Shown: positions 33,830 to 42,368, counted from the stretch's first letter. The stretch is 64,000 nucleotides of DNA from Nibribacter koreensis (GCF_039541795.1 NZ_BAABGX010000002.1:1488001-1552000), one strand, 5' to 3'. The notes: generated by a model not told the origin, from the sequence alone. Numbers and translations are program-made.

Positions 33830-34291
33830 TTACTTATTTCTAACCAGCTTCATGCCCAACTTGGCATTAGTGAAGCCTGTGATGGGGGCCAGTGGCAGGC
33901 AATAGTCCAGAATGAGCGTGTCTTTGGTAAGGCGCACAATGGTGTATTCCTGGCCGGCAATGATCAGCTTGTTGTCTTTGCGCTCATAGCTTTTGTTGAC
34001 GGTAGCCGGCTCATTGTTGTCGCATTTGTTGTTGCCATTGGTGATGAGCAGATCCCGGGTGTTGGTAAAATCATAGACGTCATCATACTGGCAGTTCTCG
34101 CCCGGGGTAAAGTCCATGTCTGAGGGCTTGGTCTGGTAGGCACAGGCCTCGCTGCCGCCCCGCTTCACCGTTTTGGTGGAGTACACCTTCCATTGGTGGT
34201 GCAGGTTGTTGGCCACTTCATCTTCATCCTTCTCACAAGCAGAGAATACGCCAACACATAAGGCAAGGGCTAAAAAACGGGTAATTTTCAT
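33830..34291 (-). CDS. Lipocalin-like lipoprotein
   Basis: 153 residues from ATG 34291, opening MKITRFLALALCVGVFSACEKDEDE with lipobox FSAC. The pattern NNLHHQWKVYSTKTVKRGG ... DVYDFTNTRDLLITNGNNKCDNNEP ... LIIAGQEYTIVRLTKDTLIL resembles the 500-925 protein and Bacteroidota lipocalin-like lipoproteins, with conserved Cys in the loops. Outer-envelope location; ligand unknown. Confidence 0.75.
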   Translation of the reverse strand: MKITRFLALALCVGVFSACEKDEDEVANNLHHQWKVYSTKTVKRGGSEACAYQTKPSDMDFTPGENCQYDDVYDFTNTRDLLITNGNNKCDNNEPATVNKSYERKDNKLIIAGQEYTIVRLTKDTLILDYCLPLAPITGFTNAKLGMKLVRNK

Positions 34292-34692
34292 AATAGGGGG
34301 AATAATGGTTGGTACTACAAATAATTTGCTTTCCTGGTCAGGCATCAAGTGACCTTTTCCAGAACTGCTAGACTAACGAGCACCTGGCCGTTTTCTGTAG
34401 TTGACAACTGCAAAAGTTATCCCCAGGTCTGTGGGTAAGTTTGTAAAGTGCTGTTTTGTAAGGTATTAAAATGATTGGAGGCGTTTCTGAAAAGATCTTC
34501 TCCAGCGCTCTTTATGGTATAAATCTGGAAGTGCAGGGTTAGCAGAAAGGAACGAACCATGAAAAAGTATAATCGCGTTTGGCCTATTTTCTAGAATTCA
34601 GGTTAAAAACGATTTGCCTGGGCCTGGCAAAATCACATAGCCTAGCGGTAGCGGCGTATATAGTAATGTCACTATTTTCTTATCTTGTAAAG
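34292..34692. other. Divergent intergenic region
   Basis: 400 bp. It contains two DnaA-box-like 9-mers in inverted orientation (TTATCCCCA near 34415 and TGTGGGTAA near 34429) and a degraded 38-bp palindrome at 34574-34611. The ORF start at 34579 falls inside the palindrome and is not used. Confidence 0.4.
34574..34611. repeat. 38-bp palindromic repeat, copy 18
   Basis: CGCGTTTGGCCTATTTTC / AATTCAGGTTAAAAACG, degraded left end. Confidence 0.72.
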
Positions 34693-35361
34693 ATGAAAAG
34701 ACCAGCGTCTTCTCCCTGCGGGGTGTGCTTACTTTCTATGGTAGTCTCTTTGCTGATACTGTCTGGGTGTGCCCAGCGCGAGGCGTTTTACTTTGCCCCT
34801 CCAATGGCTACAGCACAGATTAAGTCAACCGTAGACAAGGTAGAGGCTCGTTATTTGGCTTCTCCAGTGGAGGCTTCTTTGGCTCCACCAACACCCGTTG
34901 CTTTGGCCCAGAAACTTGTAGGTACTGCCTCAAGGCAAATAGCCGGCCCTGCTCCAATCACTGTACAATTGATGAAAGCGCCTCCTGTTCAGGGCCAGGT
35001 TCATATGAAAAAGCTTTCCTCTCCAGGCGTTTCTGCAACGCAGGAGAAAACGCCGCAAGAAAAATCAATCCGAAGGTTAATTAGCTTGGGCCTGGCCTCT
35101 AGTTTCACGGCTCTTTTTGTAGGCCTAATTGGCGGGGCGCAGCTACTAAGTGGCGCCTGGTTCTTATTAGGATGCTACCTGCTCTTAACCTTGGCGGGCG
35201 CACTCTTTTATGGTACGGCCTTGTCCAGAATATCCAGCAGCCCAGATCCCGAGGCATTTGCCAAGGATAGAAAGGCCGCCAGAGTTGGGATTCTCTTGGC
35301 TTTGGTACCCGTAGTGGTGGTGGTGTCGCTGGGGCTTATGTTTGCGATGTTCCCTAAATGA
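34693..35361 (+). CDS. Lipoprotein with two C-terminal TM helices, unknown
   Basis: 222 residues from ATG 34693. The signal ends in SLLILSGCAQ (lipobox). A Pro/Ala-rich middle follows, then two hydrophobic helices (~138-158 and 160-180) and a third at the C-terminus (~200-220). The arrangement (lipidated N-terminus, then TM helices) resembles a family of short Cytophagales proteins of unknown role. Longer starts overlap the palindrome and are unlikely. Confidence 0.65.
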   Translation: MKRPASSPCGVCLLSMVVSLLILSGCAQREAFYFAPPMATAQIKSTVDKVEARYLASPVEASLAPPTPVALAQKLVGTASRQIAGPAPITVQLMKAPPVQGQVHMKKLSSPGVSATQEKTPQEKSIRRLISLGLASSFTALFVGLIGGAQLLSGAWFLLGCYLLLTLAGALFYGTALSRISSSPDPEAFAKDRKAARVGILLALVPVVVVVSLGLMFAMFPK

Positions 35362-35371
35362 AAGAAGATGG

Positions 35372-35409
35372 CGTTTTTAGCCTGTTTTCTAGATTTTAAG
35401 CTAAAAACG
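35372..35409. repeat. 38-bp palindromic repeat, copy 19
   Basis: CGTTTTTAGCCTGTTTTC / GATTTTAAGCTAAAAACG, 10 bp past the stop. Confidence 0.82.
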
Positions 35410-35441
35410 AAATGCTACCACGCCTTCTCTCTTTATTAGAA

Positions 35442-36284
35442 TTACACTTTGGGTAAATATTCTGGCTTGAGCAGCATCTGTAATTGCGCATAGGGCAAGA
35501 GCAGCTGGGTAGGCCTGAAGGCGTAGGCGTTCACCTCATAGGCGTTGTAATAGAGCATCAGCCCCTCATGCGTAAGGGCGGCGTTCTGCGGAAACGGCAA
35601 GCGGCCCCGCTGGGTGTAAAAGCCCTGCCGTCTAAAGGAGGTGGCCGGCAGTTTGCGCACCTTCCTGAACTCCTGCTCCACCAGTGTCCTGAGCTGTACC
35701 GTGTCTGTGACCAGTTCTGTAATCTTGAGTGCGTGGCCGGTGCTGTCAAAAGTCTGTAACGTGGTCATGGCATAGCCGTGTGCGCCGCCGCTGTAGCCTT
35801 CATGTTTTATCTGCAAAGAAACCAACTTATCTGTTTGGTGCAAGGGCTTAGAAGACACCGTCAAGTACCAACCTGCCCTGACGCCGGCATCTGGGAAATC
35901 TCTTCTAAAGGTGGCCTGCTGTTCCATGAACTGATCCGCGACAAGGACGGCGGCGTCCTCTCTGGGTGCTAAGCTGGCGTCTGGATTGTGCATGAGCTGT
36001 AGGCCCATCAGGTAGCGTTGCATGTACTGGTTCAAGGAGTCTCTCAGGGCCGCGGGTTCTCCCTTGGCCACCAGGTATTGTAGTTCCACCTCGGCACAGC
36101 TGTCCTTCGGGCATGGCTTCTCTGGCCGCGTCACCCGCTGCGAAATAAACGTCAGCGCCTCGGCTTCCTGAGGCCCAGCGGTGGCAGAAACTGCTGGCGC
36201 CTCGCCAGATTCACTGCTAGGCGACTGGCACGAAACCACCAGACCACCTAATAGAAACAACAACGCAGGAAAATACTTAGTCAT
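35442..36284 (-). CDS. DUF3298 (RsiV-like) lipoprotein
   Basis: 280 residues with lipobox LVVSCQ. A DUF4163-type strand region (QRVTRPEKPCPKDSCAEVELQYLV) is followed by the DUF3298 domain: SLQIKHEGYSGGAHGYAMTTLQTFD, ITELVTDTVQLRTLVEQEF, LMLYYNAYEVNAYAFRPTQLLLPY. The same fold occurs in the lysozyme-sensing anti-sigma factor RsiV and in PdaC. No sigma factor lies next to it, so a signalling role is not supported. Confidence 0.82.
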   Translation of the reverse strand: MTKYFPALLFLLGGLVVSCQSPSSESGEAPAVSATAGPQEAEALTFISQRVTRPEKPCPKDSCAEVELQYLVAKGEPAALRDSLNQYMQRYLMGLQLMHNPDASLAPREDAAVLVADQFMEQQATFRRDFPDAGVRAGWYLTVSSKPLHQTDKLVSLQIKHEGYSGGAHGYAMTTLQTFDSTGHALKITELVTDTVQLRTLVEQEFRKVRKLPATSFRRQGFYTQRGRLPFPQNAALTHEGLMLYYNAYEVNAYAFRPTQLLLPYAQLQMLLKPEYLPKV

Positions 36285-36452
36285 ACTTGAGGAACGAAGG
36301 TACTATTGCGTTTTATACGGAGGAAGCCGGAAATACTAGGGATGATAGGAAAAACTTGGCGTGAATTGAAGCTGGCGTTCAAGCATGAATCTCATTTAAT
36401 ACCATTTCCAGGTACTGTCAACTTCCCCGCTATTGCCATCTTTCCCACTATT

Positions 36453-36713
36453 GTCATCCTGAAAGGATCTTGTGGGCAAGCTAGATAGGTAGTTGAATAA
36501 GCGCTATACCGGTAAGTATAGATTTCATTGTAGAGACCAGGCACTGCCTTGTCTTTGACGTATTGCTCTCTGTTGCTTTAATACACTGATGTTAGCACCC
36601 CTATAATGAGCTGCGCTCGGTGCCTCAAACGCTCGTTTGTGCAACCTTAGAGGGAGAATCTTCGCTTGGCAAAGGCATGTCTAGTTCGCTACCAAGATCC
36701 TTTCAGGATGACA
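36453..36713. repeat. MITE-like element with GTCATCCTGAAAGGATCTTG arms
   Basis: Left arm at 36453-36474 and its inverted copy at 36693-36713 enclose about 220 bp with no coding potential. Confidence 0.6.
36608..36646 (+). repeat. 39-bp repeat C, copy 2
   Basis: GAGCTGCGCTCGGTGCCTC then AAACGCTCGTTTGTGCAACC, with an internal CAAACgctcGTTTG stem. Confidence 0.7.
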
Positions 36714-36773
36714 GGGTGGAAAGGTTGTTTTGGGTAAAGGAGCAGTGTGGTAGTAGATGTAATGCTCCTATTT

Positions 36774-36811
36774 CGTTTTTGGCCTGTTTTGTTGGGAATA
36801 ACCTGAAACCA
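36774..36811. repeat. 38-bp palindromic repeat, copy 20 (degraded)
   Basis: Left arm CGTTTTTGGCCTGTTTTG intact, right arm decayed (GGAATAACCTGAAACC). Confidence 0.65.
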
Positions 36812-36828
36812 AATTATGTGAGAGGAAA

Positions 36829-36860
36829 TAAAAAGGAGGCCACCCATGACCTCCTTTTTC
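36829..36860. terminator. Bidirectional terminator
   Basis: AAAAAGGAGG pairs with CCTCCTTTTT around a 10-base loop, just past the stop of the minus-strand gene at 36874. Confidence 0.8.
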
Positions 36861-36873
36861 CATAGTTAGAAAA

Positions 36874-37584
36874 CTAAATAGAACTCCATCTGCTTGATAT
36901 TTCCTCACAGGCGGCTTCAATCTCTAACAACCTTTTTGAATATGCTTTTGGAGCAGTATAGATTGTCTTATTAAAGATGTCAATGACAAAACAGTTTCTG
37001 GCTTTGATGTCAGAGCCAGTTTGCTCCTTCAAATATTTCATGAGAAGTGTTCCGATGAATTCTGCGGAAGGTTTGGTTAATGGATATGTCTTTGCAAAAT
37101 AAAGCTTAACACCTCCTGTTACTTTGCCTTTGTCTTGAATCAAGATTTCTGGTCGTATACTAATTTCTACTCCTGAAATCTTGATGGATGCAGACTTGCT
37201 AATCCCATCAAAATAATCCTTGTCATTTTCAACTAACTCTGAACCTTCGATGAACTTCAAAAATTCGGTCAAAGCTTCTATGCAAGAATAGATTACTTCA
37301 TTATGATATTTTGAAGTGGGCTTTAGATTGGTTAATTCCTCAATAGATTGAGTGATTAATTTTCTATCCCTATACTTATTCAAGAAGAATTCTTTAATAC
37401 TTGCTTCAGCTTTAGAATATCTAGCGGTTATAAAACTCTTTGGATATTTTGCATCATAAATAATTCTTGAACGTCTTGTTGGGGAAGCAAATGGATACTC
37501 TCCCATTTTGTTAACTGTGATTCTTGGTGAAGTCCTTTCAATTTTTTGCTTCACTAGCTTATTATATGTTTTCACTGATTTCAA
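36874..37584 (-). CDS. AT-rich hypothetical protein, possibly PD-(D/E)XK-like
   Basis: 236 residues, no signal or TM helix, and clearly more AT-rich than its neighbours. The stretch ISGVEISIRPEILIQ ... KGKVTGGVKLYFAKTYPL has the strand-turn-strand order of PD-(D/E)XK nuclease cores (acidic residue, then xxK), with Glu for the first Asp and no standard second acid, so catalysis is doubtful. It may be a laterally acquired defence-type protein (inference only). Confidence 0.55.
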   Translation of the reverse strand: MKSVKTYNKLVKQKIERTSPRITVNKMGEYPFASPTRRSRIIYDAKYPKSFITARYSKAEASIKEFFLNKYRDRKLITQSIEELTNLKPTSKYHNEVIYSCIEALTEFLKFIEGSELVENDKDYFDGISKSASIKISGVEISIRPEILIQDKGKVTGGVKLYFAKTYPLTKPSAEFIGTLLMKYLKEQTGSDIKARNCFVIDIFNKTIYTAPKAYSKRLLEIEAACEEISSRWSSI

Positions 37585-37639
37585 ATTATAAAAACCAGTA
37601 GCGCTTGTCGTCGTACTTGTAGATTGTCAGATTAATCTA

Positions 37640-37752
37640 CACATTTGCAAGACTTAAAGGATAAGTGATTAGGGTGAAGAGCCCTAAGTGCCGCCAAGCT
37701 ATTATCCTATTGAAGAGAATGCTGCTACTGTGGCGTTCTCTTTTTTTTATCT
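37640..37752 (+). ncRNA. Possible small RNA ending at an orphan terminator
   Basis: A plus-strand terminator (GAGAATGC ... GCGTTCTC then eight T residues, 37714-37748) has no plus-strand gene before it. The ~100 bp upstream contain hairpin-forming GGGTGAAGAGCCC near 37670. Both genes around it are on the minus strand, so a short independent transcript is one explanation. Confidence 0.3.
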
Positions 37753-37836
37753 CTAGTTTTTTCTTCTAGAAAAGCCTTTCCTGTCTAAAGAATGAATAAA
37801 ATATTTAAAAGTTGAAGTCCGGAATATGTAAAACAA

Positions 37837-37867
37837 AAAGAGGAGGCGATTAGGCCTCCTCTTTCTG
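37837..37867 (-). terminator. Terminator of nrdA
   Basis: AGAGGAGGC pairs with GCCTCCTCT across a short loop; on the minus strand it is followed by a T-rich tract (TTTTTG), right after the nrdA stop. Confidence 0.8.
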
Positions 37868-37871
37868 TTTC

Positions 37872-40253
37872 TTAGCTACCGCAAGCGTCACATGCGTCTG
37901 GGTTGTCCAGAGAGCAGGCCATGTCGCTTTGGTTCTGTTCTACGTTGTTGTACATAGGGGCCAGGGTTTCGGCGGCTTGTTTCTCAACGGTGAACTTGAT
38001 GGCGTCTGCGGCGGCTTTGGTGCGCAGGTAGTACATACCGGTCTTCAAACCGCGCTTCCAGCTATGGAAGTGCATAGACGTCAGCTTCCCGAAGTTCACG
38101 TTAGACACGTGCAGGTTCAGGCTTTGGCTTTGGCAGATGTACGCGCCGCGGTCGGCAGACATGTCAATGATGGTACGCTGGCTAATTTCCCAAACCGTCT
38201 TGTACAGGTCTTTGATGTTCTGCGGAATGTTAGGGATGTTCTGCACAGAACCGTTGGCAGAGATGATGGCGCTTTTCATCTGGTCATTCCAGAGGTTCAA
38301 GGCAATCAGGTCATTGAGCAAGTGCTTGTTCACAATCATGAACTCGCCACTCAACACACGGCGCACATAGATGTTAGACGTGTATGGCTCAAACCCTTCG
38401 TTGTTACCCAGAATCTGCGACGTTGAAGCCGTTGGCATTGGGGCTACTAACAAAGAGTTACGCACACCATGCTCTAGTACTTCATTGCGCAAGGCTTCCC
38501 AGTCCCAACGACCGCTTTCTGGCTTCACGCCCCACATGTCAAACTGGAAAATACCACGGCTGATAGGTGAACCGTCATACGTTTCATAAGTGCCTTCTAC
38601 TTTGGCTAAATCCTTAGAAGCCGTCATGGCCGCGTAGTAAATGGTCTCAAAGATTTCCTTGTTCAGACGGGCCGCTTCTTCGCTCTCAAACGGCATTCTC
38701 AATAATAAGAACGCATCTGCCAGGCCCTGCACACCCAGCCCGATAGGACGGTGGCGCATGTTAGACTTCTTGGCTTCTGGCACCGGATAGTAGTTCACGT
38801 CAATCACCTTGTTCAGGTTCTTGGTGACGGTGTAGGTAACCTCGTATAGTTTGTCGTGGTCAAATTTCTTTACCCCGTTTTCTTCTTTGATGTAGCGTGG
38901 CAAGGCAAGCGAGGCCAGGTTACACACGGCAATCTCGTCTGCGTCTGTGTACTCAATAATCTCAGTACACAAGTTAGAGCTCTTGATGGTACCCAGGTTC
39001 TGCTGGTTAGACTTGCCGTTGGCGTGGTCTTTAAACAACATGTACGGGGTACCCGTCTCGGTCTGAGACTCTAGAATGGCAAACCACAGCTCCTGCGCTT
39101 TGATGGTTTTGCGGGCTTTGCCTTCTTTCTCGTATTTCTCATACAAACGCTCAAAGTCCTTGCCCCAGGTGTCAGAAAGGCCTGGGCACTCGTTCGGGCA
39201 CATTAAGCTCCAGTCGCCATTGGCTTCTACGCGTTTCATGAACAAGTCTGGCGTCCAAAGAGCCAGGAACAAGTCACGGGTACGCATCTCTTCCTTACCG
39301 TGGTTCTTTCTCAAGTCAAGGAAATCAAAGATATCTGAGTGCCATGGCTCCAGATAAATAGCGAAGGCGCCTTTACGCTTTCCGCCGCCCTGGTCCACGT
39401 AGCGGGCCGTGTCATTGAACACCTTCAGCATTGGTACCAGTCCGTTAGACGTACCGTTGGTGCCTTTGATGTAAGAACCCGTGGCTCTGATGTTATGCGC
39501 TGCCAAACCAATACCACCCGCGCTCTGTGAAATCAAGGCACAGTTTTTCAAGGTGTCATAAATACCCGGAATGCTGTCCTCTTTCATGGTTAACAAGAAG
39601 CATGAAGACAACTGCGGCTTAGGCGTACCGGCGTTGAAAAGAGTTGGCGTAGCGTGCGTGAACCACTTCTCAGACATTAAGTTGTAGGTGATGATAGCCG
39701 ACTCAATATCTTCTTTGTGGATACCCACCGCCACACGCATGAGCATGTGCTGTGGGCGCTCAATCACTTTGCCGTGCGCGCGCAACAAGTAAGAACGCTC
39801 CAGGGTCTTATACCCGAAGTAGTCATAGTTGTAGTCACGGTCATAGATGATGCTAGAGTCTAGCATGGCCGCGTTTTTCTTGATGATGTCAAACACGTCC
39901 TTGGCAATGAGAGAAGCATTCTCACCCGTCTTAGGATCTACATAGGTGTAGAGCTGTTTCATGGTGTTGAAGAAAGACTTCTGGGTCACCTTGTGCAGGC
40001 TGGAGATGGCAATGCGCGCCGCCAGAATAGCATAGTCTGGGTGCTTGGTGGTCATAGACGCCGAGGTCTCTGCCGCCAGGTTGTCCAACTCCACCGTAGT
40101 GACGCCATCATAGATCCCGTCAATCACCTTTTTGGCAACCTCAATAGGGCTTACAAACGACATGTTCAGGCCGTAGCACAGTTTCTCTATGCGGGCCGTG
40201 ATCTTATCAAACTTGACCGACTCCCTGCGGCCGTCTCTCTTTACAACTAACAT
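37872..40253 (-). CDS. nrdA: Class Ia ribonucleotide reductase, alpha subunit
   Basis: 793 residues. An N-terminal ATP-cone (VVKRDGRRESVKFDKITARIEKL) gives allosteric activity control. The catalytic barrel follows, with TPTLFNAGTPKPQLSSCFLL, the NLCTEI segment (active-site Asn-Cys-Glu) and the C-terminal MPTASTSQILGNNEGFEPYTSNIYVRR stretch. The tail ends in CDACGS, the Cys pair that relays electrons from thioredoxin. It converts NDPs to dNDPs with NrdB. It is separated from nrdB by ~470 bp that hold two 38-bp palindromes and a MITE-like element, so the operon may be split. Confidence 0.96.
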   Translation of the reverse strand: MLVVKRDGRRESVKFDKITARIEKLCYGLNMSFVSPIEVAKKVIDGIYDGVTTVELDNLAAETSASMTTKHPDYAILAARIAISSLHKVTQKSFFNTMKQLYTYVDPKTGENASLIAKDVFDIIKKNAAMLDSSIIYDRDYNYDYFGYKTLERSYLLRAHGKVIERPQHMLMRVAVGIHKEDIESAIITYNLMSEKWFTHATPTLFNAGTPKPQLSSCFLLTMKEDSIPGIYDTLKNCALISQSAGGIGLAAHNIRATGSYIKGTNGTSNGLVPMLKVFNDTARYVDQGGGKRKGAFAIYLEPWHSDIFDFLDLRKNHGKEEMRTRDLFLALWTPDLFMKRVEANGDWSLMCPNECPGLSDTWGKDFERLYEKYEKEGKARKTIKAQELWFAILESQTETGTPYMLFKDHANGKSNQQNLGTIKSSNLCTEIIEYTDADEIAVCNLASLALPRYIKEENGVKKFDHDKLYEVTYTVTKNLNKVIDVNYYPVPEAKKSNMRHRPIGLGVQGLADAFLLLRMPFESEEAARLNKEIFETIYYAAMTASKDLAKVEGTYETYDGSPISRGIFQFDMWGVKPESGRWDWEALRNEVLEHGVRNSLLVAPMPTASTSQILGNNEGFEPYTSNIYVRRVLSGEFMIVNKHLLNDLIALNLWNDQMKSAIISANGSVQNIPNIPQNIKDLYKTVWEISQRTIIDMSADRGAYICQSQSLNLHVSNVNFGKLTSMHFHSWKRGLKTGMYYLRTKAAADAIKFTVEKQAAETLAPMYNNVEQNQSDMACSLDNPDACDACGS

Positions 40254-40379
40254 ACGCTACACTATATAGGTGAAAGGATGATTGGGGTCATCCCAGATAT
40301 CTATTGCCATGCGCCAACAGCGCCAGGCGGTACTTTATTGAATGGAAATCTAGTTGAATCTGCCTAGCCGTCCACTAAG

Positions 40380-40417
40380 CGTTTTTGCCCTCTTTTTTGG
40401 AAAACAGCCCAAAAACG
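40380..40417. repeat. 38-bp palindromic repeat, copy 21
   Basis: CGTTTTTGCCCTCTTTTTT / GGAAAACAGCCCAAAAACG. Confidence 0.83.
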
Positions 40418-40440
40418 GATTCTGTTTTTAAAGACTGCTA

Positions 40441-40590
40441 CTCTTTCGTCCCCCTTTGAAGGGGGTAGGGGGATGATTCACTCTAGCTAAGCTCACATTC
40501 CCGAGAATCTTTCTTCATTCTAAAAACAAACATTATCGTTTCAAGACCCGCTTTGTCATCCCCCTACCCCCCTTCAAAGGGGGACGAAGA
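40441..40590. repeat. MITE-like element with GTCCCCCTTTGAAGGGGG arms
   Basis: The left arm (CTTTCGTCCCCCTTTGAAGG, 40441-40475) and its inverted copy (40553-40590) flank ~80 bp. A third single arm occurs at 43649-43684. Confidence 0.7.
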
Positions 40591-40649
40591 AGAAAATATT
40601 GCTTGGAAATAAATGCTTTGTCTTAGGCAGAACCCAACCTGTTATTGGG

Positions 40650-40687
40650 CGTTTTTGACCTGTTTTCGCCAAATCAGCCCAAAAACG
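40650..40687. repeat. 38-bp palindromic repeat, copy 22
   Basis: CGTTTTTGACCTGTTTTCG / CCAAATCAGCCCAAAAACG, 38 bp past the nrdB stop. Confidence 0.82.
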
Positions 40688-40725
40688 AAAGCCGGACTGC
40701 TCAATGGCGATGAAAGGAGAACAGA

Positions 40726-41685
40726 CTAAAAGTCTTCGTCCAGGGAGAATACGTTAGAGTCGCGGTCGCTCATCACGCCAGATTTCTGGTACTCGGCCAC
40801 GCGTTTCTCAAAGAAGTTGGTTTTGCCTTGCAGGGAGATTAACTCCATGAAGTCAAATGGATTGGCGGAATTGTAAATCTTGCTACAGCCCAAAGAAACT
40901 AGCAGGCGGTCAGCCACAAACTCAATGTATTGGCTCATCAGTTTTGCGTTCATTCCAATCAGGTCTACCGGCAGGGCATCTGTCACAAACTCTTGCTCAA
41001 TGGCCACCGCGTCTCTAATGATGCTGTGTACGCGCTCTTCTGGTAGCTTGTTTACTAACATAGAGTATAGCAGGCAGGCAAAATCACAGTGCAATCCTTC
41101 GTCTCTGGAAATCAATTCGTTAGAGAAGGTAAGACCTGGCATCAAACCACGCTTTTTCATCCAGAAGATAGAGCAGAAGGAGCCAGAGAAGAAAATACCC
41201 TCTACCGCTGCAAAGGCAATCAAACGCTCGGTGAAGTTTTCAGAGTTGATCCACTTAAGAGCCCACTCGCCTTTCTTCTTCACGCACGGTACGGTCTCCA
41301 GGGCGTTGAACAAGCGGTCTTTCTCTTGCGGGTCCTTTATATAAGTGTCTATTAAAAGAGAGTAAGTCTCAGAGTGGATGTTCTCCATCATGATCTGGAA
41401 GCCATAGAAGCAACGCGCCTCTGGCATCTGCACCTCTTGCATGAAATTGATGGCCAGGTTCTCGTTCACGATTCCGTCTGAGGCCGCGAAGAACGCCAAC
41501 ACGTGCGAGATGAAGTGACGCTCGCCGTCGTTTAGTTTCTCCCAGTCTTTGTTGTCCTGGGTCAGGTCAATTTCCTCTGCGGTCCAAAAGCTGGCTTCGG
41601 CCTGTTTGTACATCTGCCACACGGCGTCATTCTGGATGGGGAACAGGACAAAGCGGTTAGGGTTCTCTTGTAAAATAGGCTCCAT
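40726..41685 (-). CDS. nrdB: Class Ia ribonucleotide reductase, beta subunit
   Basis: 319 residues, ferritin-like. Diiron ligands are in the expected blocks: EASFWTAEEIDL, NFMQEVQMPEARCFYGFQIMMENIHSETY (Glu, His and the radical Tyr two residues on) and EGIFFSGSFCSIFW ... ISRDEGLHCDFACLL. The C-terminus ends in acidic/aromatic VFSLDEDF, the tail that docks in NrdA. Provides the tyrosyl radical. Its promoter is probably the TATATTTG box at 41807-41814 (minus strand). Confidence 0.96.
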   Translation of the reverse strand: MEPILQENPNRFVLFPIQNDAVWQMYKQAEASFWTAEEIDLTQDNKDWEKLNDGERHFISHVLAFFAASDGIVNENLAINFMQEVQMPEARCFYGFQIMMENIHSETYSLLIDTYIKDPQEKDRLFNALETVPCVKKKGEWALKWINSENFTERLIAFAAVEGIFFSGSFCSIFWMKKRGLMPGLTFSNELISRDEGLHCDFACLLYSMLVNKLPEERVHSIIRDAVAIEQEFVTDALPVDLIGMNAKLMSQYIEFVADRLLVSLGCSKIYNSANPFDFMELISLQGKTNFFEKRVAEYQKSGVMSDRDSNVFSLDEDF

Positions 41686-41806
41686 AAGCGGTTACTAAAA
41701 TGGTGAATCTGTTGGTTGAGTGGAGGGTGCTCAGGATACTGTTTCCTAAGGGCACCGTAGACTAGAAACCTTTAAAAGGAGGTTGGTCTGCTCCGGCTTG
41801 AGATTT

Positions 41807-41814
41807 CAAATATA
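41807..41814 (-). promoter_or_regulatory. Likely -7 box of nrdB
   Basis: Minus strand TATATTTG matches TAnnTTTG exactly, about 120 bp upstream of ATG 41685. A DnaA box lies further upstream at 41876. Confidence 0.5.
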
Positions 41815-41853
41815 GGGACATTTACGTTGACCGCCCCGTCCCAGAGGTCTAAT

Positions 41854-42259
41854 TTATCCATTTCTTATACCACAGTTATCCACATTGTAAATGCTTGAAA
41901 ACCAGTATTTTGAAATTTTATCAAAATTAGAAAGCCCTAATATATGGAAAACTTAATAGAATGGAAGTGGTATCTTTTAGTAAAGTAAGACGGGGTTGCA
42001 ACTTCCAAAAATGGATAAAAGAAGGCTCATGTAGCTACGTGAAAAAAGAAAGAAAAAATAGCACTGTGCACTTGACATTCTCTGTTCTTTCTGCTACGTT
42101 TAGACAGCCTTGCCACCCGGCGCATTTGACCGCTTTTGGTGGCATGTAGGCTCCCATCTTACCCGGCTATTCAGTGCGGGCAGATTTTCTTTTGACTTGT
42201 CCACGCGTAAGTGCTTGAGCATCAATATCAATTTAGTTTATCCACAGGAGTTACCCACA
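41854..42259 (+). promoter_or_regulatory. DnaA-box cluster in nrdB-rplU divergent region
   Basis: Perfect 9-mers TTATCCACA at 41876-41884 and 42238-42246, one-mismatch TTACCCACA at 42251-42259, and two-mismatch TTATCCATT (41854) and TTGTCCACG (42197), all on the same strand. An AT-rich stretch lies at 41885-41960. Confidence 0.6.
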
Positions 42260-42337
42260 GGGGCTGGAAAACTTGCAAGGTGCTTAGAACCAAGAAACTA
42301 GAGGGATTTGCTTCAATTAAAAATAAAGGCGCAGTAG

Positions 42338-42368
42338 TTGCATATATTAGGAGATGGGCTTACCTTTG
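42338..42368 (+). promoter_or_regulatory. rplU promoter (Bacteroidota type)
   Basis: TTG at 42338-42340 and TACCTTTG at 42361-42368 with a 20-bp gap fit the -33/-7 consensus; the start codon is about 30 bp downstream. Confidence 0.65.

Larger units (their letters stand above)
36285..36873. other. Repeat-containing intergenic region
   Basis: About 590 bp with an inverted pair of TGTCATCCTGAAAGGATCTTG-type arms (36453 and 36693), repeat C (36608-36646), a degraded 38-bp palindrome (36774) and a terminator. No gene. Confidence 0.6.
40254..40725. other. nrdB-nrdA spacer with repeats
   Basis: Between nrdB and nrdA, both minus strand. Holds palindromes at 40380 and 40650 and an inverted-repeat element (40441-40590). 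A weak NrdR-like ACACTATATAGGTG sits next to the nrdA start (see rejected list). Confidence 0.55.

Noticed and set aside
34579..34692. N-terminal extension of the 34693 lipoprotein
   Set aside because: Its first codons lie inside a 38-bp palindrome, and the lipobox fits the later ATG.
40257..40273. NrdR box ACACTATATAGGTG before nrdA
   Set aside because: It resembles the NrdR half-sites but is two bases short of the 16-bp palindrome, lies only 4 bp before the start codon, and has no second box at helical spacing.
41961..42301. Two small plus-strand ORFs between nrdB and rplU
   Set aside because: They lie across the DnaA-box region and have unusual composition and no ribosome site.
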